A stretch of 6,125 bases of DNA from CAYNFH01 sp964396385 (lineage in GTDB: Bacteria; Armatimonadota; Chthonomonadetes; Chthonomonadales; CAJBBX01), in NCBI GenBank assembly GCA_964396385.1, contig CAYNFH010000309.1, positions 1-6,125 on the forward strand, given 5' to 3'. A program made the position numbers and the translations under genes. Position 1 is the stretch's first letter, and each line of letters starts with the position of its first letter. Shown piece by piece: positions 1 to 4,746 of this stretch. The notes beneath the pieces were generated by a model. That model had not been told where the DNA came from. It saw nothing but the letters and a program-made list of their open reading frames with translations, and ran no database searches.

Positions 1-1
1 G

Positions 2-469
2 CTGGAGCATGGCATGCCGCGCTTCTTCCGCCGGCTGGCGGAAGGCGTGTTCGATGAAGAAGACCTGCGCCTGCGCCAGCGCGAGCTCGCGGATTTCGTC
101 CGGGCAGCCTCCAGTAGCCTGGGTTTCGATGCCGACCGCGTCACCGCCGTAGGGTTCTCCAACGGCGCGAACATCGCCGCCGCGCTTCTGCTGCTCAGCC
201 CTGAGACCCTAGCCGGCGCCGTGCTCTTCCGCGCCATGGTCCCCCTCGCGCCGGAGGAGCTCCCGGACCTCAATGGTCGCCGAATCCTGATGTGCGAAGG
301 ACTCCGCGACCCCATCGTGCCGCGCGAGAACGCTGAGCGACTTGCAGAGATGCTCCGCGGCGCCGGCGCCGATGTAACCCTGGTCTGGCAGTCGGCCGCC
401 CACGGACTGGTGCAGGGCGACCTGCGAGCTGCCCGGGATTGGCTGGCACTCCCAACTGAGCGGGAGTAA
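2..469 (+). CDS. Alpha/beta hydrolase, carboxylesterase/phospholipase type (5' truncated)
   Basis: This is the C-terminal 155 residues of a serine hydrolase, probably acting on small carboxylic esters in the cytoplasm; the substrate cannot be told. The reading frame is open to the window edge and begins LEHGMPRFFRRLAEG, an internal block of this family, so the Met at position 14 is unlikely to be the start. The nucleophile elbow GFSNGA is visible, with the catalytic Ser at 158-160. The Asp lies in the RDPIVP block at 308-310 and the His in AAHGL at 401-403, completing the Ser-Asp-His triad in the right order. Family members are usually about 200 residues, so roughly 50 are missing upstream. 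The stop codon TAA is itself part of the first GTAAA unit of the downstream repeat. A dienelactone-hydrolase-like or MhqD/YpfH-like esterase is the nearest description. The family is clear; the precise reaction is not. Confidence 0.88.
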   Translation: MEHGMPRFFRRLAEGVFDEEDLRLRQRELADFVRAASSSLGFDADRVTAVGFSNGANIAAALLLLSPETLAGAVLFRAMVPLAPEELPDLNGRRILMCEGLRDPIVPRENAERLAEMLRGAGADVTLVWQSAAHGLVQGDLRAARDWLALPTERE

Positions 470-506
470 AAGTAAAGGTAAACGGGTAAATGAGTAAACG
501 AGTAAA
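466..506 (+). repeat. Degenerate GTAAA tandem repeat
   Basis: GTAAA occurs six times, starting at 466, 472, 478, 486, 494 and 502. The spacing is 6, 6, 8, 8 and 8 bases, so it shifts from a hexamer to an octamer period (consensus close to GAGTAAAY). The first copy contains the stop codon of the upstream hydrolase gene. The block is AT-rich in an otherwise very GC-rich region and is not coding in any plausible frame. It resembles the short tandemly repeated intergenic sequences of some bacterial genomes. It is too short and too irregular to be a CRISPR array or an origin iteron array. Confidence 0.8.
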
Positions 507-554
507 TGGCTGTACCTTCCGGATTCCGGCGTATACCCATTTACTCGTTTACTC
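492..554 (+). repeat. Perfect 18-bp inverted repeat with extended stem
   Basis: Bases 492-509 (GAGTAAACGAGTAAATGG) are the exact reverse complement of 537-554. After one C-C mismatch (510/536), a further five pairs form between 511-515 and 531-535 (one G-T), leaving a 15-base apical loop at 516-530. The loop contains CCGGATTCCGG, itself nearly palindromic. Each arm carries two octamer-spaced GTAAA or TTTAC units. It sits between the hydrolase stop and the deacetylase gene. It could act as a 3'-end stabilising structure or a bidirectional terminator, but no T-run follows the right arm, so it is not a standard intrinsic terminator. It may also be a copy of a dispersed palindromic element. Confidence 0.8.
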
Positions 555-555
555 T

Positions 556-583
556 CCGCCACCCCCCGGAACCCCCCGCCCGC
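556..583 (+). other. C-rich, G-poor tract upstream of deacetylase gene
   Basis: Two near-identical 10-mers, ACCCCCCGGA and ACCCCCCGCC, stand in tandem at 561-580 and are followed by further C-rich sequence to about 600. On the minus strand this gives two runs of six G and one of three G, so a two-tetrad G-quadruplex is conceivable. On the RNA of the plus strand, the C-over-G bias is the kind of sequence Rho prefers. Both readings are inference. No convincing -35/-10 promoter pair was found between 555 and 659. Confidence 0.4.
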
Positions 584-659
584 TTCCACCGTCATCCACC
601 TATGTTGATGCAGTCTGAACAGTACCGTCTTCCGCCAGAATTGAAATCAAAGCAAGGCC

Positions 660-1817
660 ATGAATGCGCAATGTACTTCCGCTGTTCGGGCGGCGCTCGC
701 CGCCTGCGTCGTAACCAGTTGTTTTGCCCTTTGGGGCTGTGGCAAGGGAGCCAGGCTGGAGGCTGCCACCAAGACTTCCCCTCCGCCCTCCATAGAGGAC
801 ATAGACCTCCACGCCTACCGCCCCAACGCCACCGGGGCGATCATGATCGTGATGTACCACCGATTCGAGGCGGACAAGCCCAATTCGGACATGAACCGGA
901 CCCCGGACGCCTTCCGCAACGACCTGGAGCAACTGTATAGCCGCGGCTACTACCCTGTCACCGTCTCGGACATCGTGGATGGCCGCCTGGAAGTGCCGGG
1001 AGGCAAGACGCCGATCGCCCTCACGTTCGACGACTCCTATGAGAGCCAGCTCCGGTTCATCCCGGGGCCGGACGGCCAGGCCAAGCTGGATCCCAACTGC
1101 GCCGTGGGCATCCTGGATAGCTTCGCACAGACTCACCCCCACTGGAAGGCCACAGGCACGTTCTTCATCCTGCCCGCTTCCGGCAAGTTCCCGCCGCCGT
1201 TCTACCAGCCGGAGTACGTTAGCGAGAAGTTCGCGTACCTGAAGAGCCACGGCTACGAGGTCGGCAACCATACAACGACGCACCGCAGTCTCAGCCGTAT
1301 GTCTCCCGACCGGATTCGGGAGGAGCTTGCCACGCCGGTGAAGTATCTAGCGGAAGTGGCGCCCGACATCAAGATGCGGGTGATGGCGGCGCCGTACGGG
1401 CTGCTGCCGCGCAAGATTGAGCTTCCGCTGCTGGTCTCCGGCCAGTACGACGGTGTCAAGTACCACAACAATGCCGTCCTCACCGCCGCATGGAGGCCCG
1501 TGCTCTCGCCGTTCACCAAGCCGGACAAGCGGTACACGGACAACGGAAAGCTCGCCGTTTTCAATCCGCTCCACCTGGAGCGGGTCAAGCCGGACCCGAA
1601 GCGGGAAGGCGCGAACGGCACACTGGAGTACTGGCTCAAGTACTTCGACAAGAACCGCCAGGCCCGCTACATCAGTGGCGGCAACCCGAGAGTGGCCGCG
1701 GTGCCCAAGAGCCTGAAGGGGCGCGTGAATCTCGCCAGGCTGAAGGCGGCGGGGCGGATACTCCAGGTCTACGCGCTGCCCAGCTCCAACCCGTATGGGC
1801 GTTATGCCGGAATGTAA
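660..1817 (+). CDS. Polysaccharide deacetylase (NodB/CE4 fold) lipoprotein
   Basis: A predicted metal-dependent deacetylase acting on N- or O-acetylated polysaccharide (peptidoglycan, chitin-like or exopolysaccharide) outside the cytoplasmic membrane. The N-terminus is a signal peptide ending in a lipobox (LWGC), with Cys27 as the lipidation site and Gly28 after it, so lipid anchoring is expected. The NodB domain begins near residue 60 (IMIVMYHRF). Motif 1 is TFDDS at 122-126, with Asp124 as the usual base and Asp125 as a metal ligand. A core strand ATGTFFIL lies at 164-171. Motif 2 is HTTTH at 204-208, giving the two metal-binding His. Motif 3 is AAPYG at 243-247, lacking the common Arg of RxPYG. 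About 38 residues lie between motif 1 and the TFF strand, longer than in minimal members. The C-terminal 130 residues are not recognised. The ribosome site is weak (AAGG at 654-657, close to the ATG), but no better in-frame start precedes the signal peptide. The gene is followed after six bases by the zinc-ribbon gene. Family certain, substrate unknown. Confidence 0.9.
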   Translation: MNAQCTSAVRAALAACVVTSCFALWGCGKGARLEAATKTSPPPSIEDIDLHAYRPNATGAIMIVMYHRFEADKPNSDMNRTPDAFRNDLEQLYSRGYYPVTVSDIVDGRLEVPGGKTPIALTFDDSYESQLRFIPGPDGQAKLDPNCAVGILDSFAQTHPHWKATGTFFILPASGKFPPPFYQPEYVSEKFAYLKSHGYEVGNHTTTHRSLSRMSPDRIREELATPVKYLAEVAPDIKMRVMAAPYGLLPRKIELPLLVSGQYDGVKYHNNAVLTAAWRPVLSPFTKPDKRYTDNGKLAVFNPLHLERVKPDPKREGANGTLEYWLKYFDKNRQARYISGGNPRVAAVPKSLKGRVNLARLKAAGRILQVYALPSSNPYGRYAGM

Positions 1818-1823
1818 GGGACC

Positions 1824-2708
1824 ATGCAGATAAAGCCCTGTCCACGCTGTAACACCGTCCTGTCCGAAGCGGCCATCGGCGACATCCGCGTGGACGGCTG
1901 CACCACTTGCGGCGGCGTCTGGTTTGACGACCACGAGCTGACGAGCGTGGTCTACCAGCACGCCGCCGAGCTGCCGGAGCTGGAGAGCCGCTTCCACAGC
2001 GGCGGCGCCGGGTGGCAGCGCAAGGAGCAGGGGCTCACCTGTCCCGTCTGCGATTCCCCCCTTGTCCAGTTCCAGTTCAAGCACACCCCGGGCATTCCGG
2101 TCAACGGCTGCCCGGGCTGCAAGGGGTTGTGGCTGGATGACGGCGAGCTGGCGGCCATCGACGAGCGCGTGCGCGGCTGCGCCCCGGCTCCGGCCCGAAC
2201 ACAGCCGCGGCAGGACCCGCGCGTCGCCGCCCGTCAGGCCCTGGGCTTCCTCCGCCACGTCCTCTGCACCCAGTGCGGCGAGTCCAATCCGGCCGCCGCC
2301 CTGGTGTGCTGGGCGTGCGGCGCGAGCCTCAAGGGGGTGCGGGGCCTCCTCTGCCCCCGGTGCGACCGGCCGCTCCAGACGGTCGAGCACGAGGGGGTCT
2401 ACGTGGATACCTGCGGCTGCTGCGGTGGGCTGTGGCTCGATTGCGGTGAGCTGCCCTCTTTGCTCCAGCGATCCGGCCGGGAGCTCCAGGGATTCTCGGC
2501 CGGCCGCCCCTCCGTCAGTCCGCCCCCGTTCGCGCCGCTCGTCTGTCCCGTCTGCCACGTCGCCATGGAGGAGACCCCCTTCGCGCACTCATCCGGCGTC
2601 TACATTAACGCGTGCGGCTCCTGTCGCGGCGTTTGGACGGACTCCGGCGAGCTGGCCGCCATCGCGGACGTCTGCGCCCGCGACCCCGAGTTCTTCCAGC
2701 CGTCCTGA
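1824..2708 (+). CDS. Multi-zinc-ribbon protein: four zf-TFIIB domains plus a central ribbon
   Basis: A 294-residue soluble protein with no signal peptide or membrane segment, built from five four-cysteine zinc sites. Four are zf-TFIIB-type ribbons with the signature CPxC...CxxCxGxWxDxxEL: Cys 6/9/26/29, 73/76/96/99, 177/180/197/200 and 241/244/264/267. The fifth, Cys 148/151/162/165, is a shorter CxxC-10-CxxC ribbon of the double-zinc-ribbon type in the middle. Domains 1 and 3 share CPRC and VDxC with 16 residues between the pairs. Domains 2 and 4 share CPVC, a later Phe/His and GELAAI with 19 residues between. The whole is therefore an A-B / ribbon / A-B duplication. Proline-rich linkers (about 120-132 and 229-238) separate the parts. 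Zf-TFIIB proteins are widespread and poorly characterised; nucleic-acid or protein binding is plausible but unproven. The start ATG follows the deacetylase stop by six bases, with AAGG at 1816-1819 as ribosome site, so co-transcription is likely. Confidence 0.9.
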   Translation: MQIKPCPRCNTVLSEAAIGDIRVDGCTTCGGVWFDDHELTSVVYQHAAELPELESRFHSGGAGWQRKEQGLTCPVCDSPLVQFQFKHTPGIPVNGCPGCKGLWLDDGELAAIDERVRGCAPAPARTQPRQDPRVAARQALGFLRHVLCTQCGESNPAAALVCWACGASLKGVRGLLCPRCDRPLQTVEHEGVYVDTCGCCGGLWLDCGELPSLLQRSGRELQGFSAGRPSVSPPPFAPLVCPVCHVAMEETPFAHSSGVYINACGSCRGVWTDSGELAAIADVCARDPEFFQPS

Positions 2709-2790
2709 TTACGTCGCCGCACGGGCTCCGCGTCGTTACCGGCCCGGTGAGCGAGCTGTCCGTCTATTTGGTAGGCGCCCATGCGCCCTT

Positions 2791-2796
2791 AAGGAG
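2791..2796 (+). promoter_or_regulatory. Strong ribosome binding site for the cytochrome gene
   Basis: AAGGAG lies five bases before the ATG at 2802, the best Shine-Dalgarno match in the window, and fixes that start. The preceding gap, 2709-2801, is GC-rich. I found no convincing terminator hairpin or promoter pair in it, although its 93-base length would allow a separate promoter for 2802 onward. Confidence 0.8.
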
Positions 2797-2801
2797 AATC
2801 C

Positions 2802-3239
2802 ATGCTAAGGAAGACACGCGCGTTCATTTTCGCCTCAGGCGCAGCATCTCTGTCGCTCTGCCTGCTGCTGGCGGCAGGATGCAACAACCAGAGCCCGAGC
2901 GGACCCAACACTTCAGGACCCCCTCCGGGGATGCCTAGCGGCCCCGGAGGCACAGGTGGCCCCATGATGGGGCGCGGCCCCGGCGGCCCCGGAGGCATGG
3001 GACAGCCGGTGGCGGCGAATGCGACCGGCGAGGAGGTCTACCAGGCCAAGTGCCGCTGCCACGGACCGGATGGCGCGGGTGGTCGAACCGCTCCCAAGAT
3101 CGCCGGAGGCGCCGGAATGTCAGACACCCAGCTCACCCAGATCATAAAGAACGGCAAGGGCCGAATGCCCGCCTTCGGTTCCCAGCTCACCGACGACCAG
3201 ATCGCCAAAGTAGTCGCCACCATCAAGGGCTTCAAGTAG
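2802..3239 (+). CDS. Small c-type cytochrome lipoprotein with an atypical C-x-C-H haem motif
   Basis: A predicted single-haem class I cytochrome c, exported and lipid-anchored, for electron transfer at the cell surface or in the periplasm. Residues 1-27 form a lipoprotein signal peptide ending LAAGC, with Cys27 as the lipidated residue. Residues 28-69 are a Gly/Pro/Met-rich, collagen-like flexible tether. The cytochrome domain covers about 73-145. It starts with the usual helix (GEEVYQAK), then the haem site, then HGPDGAGG, PKIAG and the axial Met in GRMPAFG (Met122), and ends with the helix LTDDQIAKVVATIKGF. The haem site reads Cys84-Arg-Cys86-His87, one residue short of CxxCH; the codons at 3051-3062 are unambiguous. 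Everything else in the fold looks intact, so either haem attachment is altered (one thioether or a strained two-thioether form) or a codon was lost. The DUF2277 gene follows after eight bases. Fold confident; haem loading uncertain. Confidence 0.87.
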   Translation: MLRKTRAFIFASGAASLSLCLLLAAGCNNQSPSGPNTSGPPPGMPSGPGGTGGPMMGRGPGGPGGMGQPVAANATGEEVYQAKCRCHGPDGAGGRTAPKIAGGAGMSDTQLTQIIKNGKGRMPAFGSQLTDDQIAKVVATIKGFK

Positions 3240-3242
3240 GGG
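3238..3242 (+). promoter_or_regulatory. Ribosome binding site for DUF2277, overlapping the cytochrome stop
   Basis: AGGGG starts inside the TAG stop of the cytochrome gene and lies five bases before the ATG at 3248. This supports that start over any upstream in-frame codon, and it ties translation of the two genes closely together. Confidence 0.65.
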
Positions 3243-3247
3243 ATCTC

Positions 3248-3481
3248 ATGTGCCGAAGCATCAAGAAGCTCCGCATGCCGGAGCAGGCTGTCACGGACGA
3301 GGAGGTGCGTGCCGCCGCCCTCCAGTTTGTGCGGAAAGTGAGCGGATTCCACTCGCCCTCCCAGGCCAATCGGGCGGCCTTTGACCGTGCCGTGGAAGAG
3401 GTCACCGCCGCCACCCGCGCCCTCCTCACCGCCCTGCCATCCGCCCAGGCTCCCCGCAGGATTCCCACTACGGCGGAGTGA
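3248..3481 (+). CDS. DUF2277 family protein
   Basis: A 77-residue protein matching what I know of the uncharacterised DUF2277 family. It has the N-terminal MCRSIKxL block, then a helical core with EEVRAAALQFVRKVSGF at about 18-34, SQANRAAFDRAVEEV at about 38-52 and a final helix ATRALLTAL. The last 12 or so residues are Pro/Arg-rich and not conserved in my memory of the family. It has no signal peptide or membrane segment, so it should be cytoplasmic. Cys2 is the only cysteine. No biochemical role is known to me for this family. The start is set by the AGGGG at 3238-3242. Its TGA overlaps the ATG of the oxidase (TGATG), so the two are probably translationally coupled, and a role connected with the oxidase is a reasonable guess but only that. 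The recognition rests on the N-terminal block and the helical core. Confidence 0.85.
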   Translation: MCRSIKKLRMPEQAVTDEEVRAAALQFVRKVSGFHSPSQANRAAFDRAVEEVTAATRALLTALPSAQAPRRIPTTAE

Positions 3482-4746
3482 TGGCGAGCGAAGAGAGAAA
3501 CTGGGCCGGCAACTACCGCTACAGCGCCGCCCGGATCCACTATCCCGAGACGGTGGAGCAGATCCAGGAGCTCGTGGCCCGCTCCCGCAAGGTAAAGGCG
3601 CTGGGCTCCCGGCACTCCTTTAACGCCATCGCGGACACCACGGGGGACCTGATCTGCCTGGACCGCTTCCCCGCGTCAATAGCGGTAGACCCGGTCCGGC
3701 GGACCGTCACCATCGCGGGCGGGGTGAAGTACGGGCCGCTGTGCGTGGAGCTGCACCAGCAAGGGTTCGCGCTGCCGAACCTCGCCTCGCTGCCGCACAT
3801 CTCCGTGGCGGGCGCCTGCACCACGGGCACCCACGGCTCCGGCAACACCAACCGCAACCTGCCGTCCGCGGTCCGCGCGCTGGAGCTGGTCGCCGGAACA
3901 GGGGAGATAGTGCGCCTCTCCCGGGAGCGGGACTTGGACAGGTTCGACGGCGTGGTTGTCCACATGGGCGCGGTCGGCGTGGTGACGAGCCTCACGCTGG
4001 ATGTTCTGCCCACCTTCACCGTCCGCCAGGACATCTATCGCGACGTGCCGCTCGGCCGGGTAGAGGAGAGCCTGGACGCCGTTCTATCCAGCGCGTACAG
4101 CGTCAGCCTCTTCACCGATTGGCGCACGGACGTGGTGAACCAGGTCTGGCTGAAGCGCCGCGTGGAGGTGGGGGAGGAGCCCCCGCCCGAGCCGGACTGG
4201 CTGCGATCCGCGCGGGCGGACCGGCCCATCCATCCCATCGCGTCTCTATCAGCCGAGAGCTGCACGCTCCAGATGGGCGAGCCGGGGCCCTGGCACGAGC
4301 GGCTTCCACACTTCCGCATGGAGCAGAAGCCGAGCGTGGGCGATGAACTCCAAAGCGAGTACATGATCCCTCGAGAGCGCGCCGTGGACGCGCTACGCGC
4401 CGTCTACGCGCTCCGCGACCGGGTGTCCCCGGTCCTCCAGATCTCTGAGGTCCGGACCATCGCGGGAGACTCGCTCTGGATGAGTCCCTGCTACGGCCGC
4501 GACTCGCTGGCTATCCACTTTACGTGGCTGAACGACTGGCCGGCCGTCCGCGCGGTCCTGCCCCTCATAGAGGAGCGCCTCGCGCCGTTCGGTGCCCGCC
4601 CGCACTGGGGCAAGCTGTTTACCATGGCGCCAGTGCAGGTGCAGGCGCTCTATGCCAGGCTGGATGCATTTCGCGGACTCACGCGCACCTTCGATCCCGA
4701 TGGCAAGCTCCGCAATGCATTCCTGGACCGCTATATCCTGTCCTGA
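3481..4746 (+). CDS. FAD-linked alditol/sugar-lactone oxidase (AldO-like)
   Basis: A 421-residue VAO/PCMH-family flavoprotein. Relatives oxidise the terminal hydroxyl of polyols (xylitol, sorbitol) to the aldose with O2, or oxidise aldonolactones. The FAD-binding domain covers about 15-180. GSRHSFN (42-48) places His45 where AldO carries its covalent FAD. SLPHISVAGACTTGTHGSG (103-121) is the pyrophosphate/flavin loop. The C-terminal ALO-type domain holds SEVRT (Glu323, Arg325), SPCYGRDS, and HWGK (Lys378), matching the catalytic Glu-Arg-Lys trio of Streptomyces AldO (Glu320, Arg322, Lys375 there). Length also matches AldO (about 418). This makes an alditol oxidase more likely than a gulono- or arabinono-lactone oxidase. 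There is no signal peptide, so it should be cytoplasmic. The start is taken as the ATG overlapping the DUF2277 stop; a GTG one codon earlier (3478) is equally in frame. Cofactor chemistry is strongly supported; the substrate is inferred. Confidence 0.92.
   Translation: MASEERNWAGNYRYSAARIHYPETVEQIQELVARSRKVKALGSRHSFNAIADTTGDLICLDRFPASIAVDPVRRTVTIAGGVKYGPLCVELHQQGFALPNLASLPHISVAGACTTGTHGSGNTNRNLPSAVRALELVAGTGEIVRLSRERDLDRFDGVVVHMGAVGVVTSLTLDVLPTFTVRQDIYRDVPLGRVEESLDAVLSSAYSVSLFTDWRTDVVNQVWLKRRVEVGEEPPPEPDWLRSARADRPIHPIASLSAESCTLQMGEPGPWHERLPHFRMEQKPSVGDELQSEYMIPRERAVDALRAVYALRDRVSPVLQISEVRTIAGDSLWMSPCYGRDSLAIHFTWLNDWPAVRAVLPLIEERLAPFGARPHWGKLFTMAPVQVQALYARLDAFRGLTRTFDPDGKLRNAFLDRYILS

Noticed and set aside
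466..554. Repeat block as a CRISPR array or origin iterons
   Set aside because: The units are 5-8 bases without spacers, and no cas, dnaA or replication gene is nearby.
506..940. Plus-strand open frame starting in the palindrome
   Set aside because: It overlaps the deacetylase signal peptide and domain in another frame, starts inside the repeat and has no family features.
1347..2588. Long minus-strand open frame (413 residues) opposite the deacetylase end and zinc-ribbon gene
   Set aside because: It is an antisense shadow of two clear plus-strand genes in GC-rich DNA; its translation is rich in Ala, Gly, Arg, Glu and Val with no recognisable motif, and it crosses a gene boundary.
2062..2808. 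Plus-strand open frame inside the zinc-ribbon gene
   Set aside because: Its translation is a low-complexity Ser/Arg/Pro/Ala run, typical of a frame-shifted reading of a GC-rich gene, whereas the other frame has five intact zinc sites.
2802..4746. Cytochrome c as direct electron acceptor for the oxidase
   Set aside because: The cytochrome has a lipoprotein signal and acts outside the membrane, while the oxidase has no export signal and its AldO relatives use O2.
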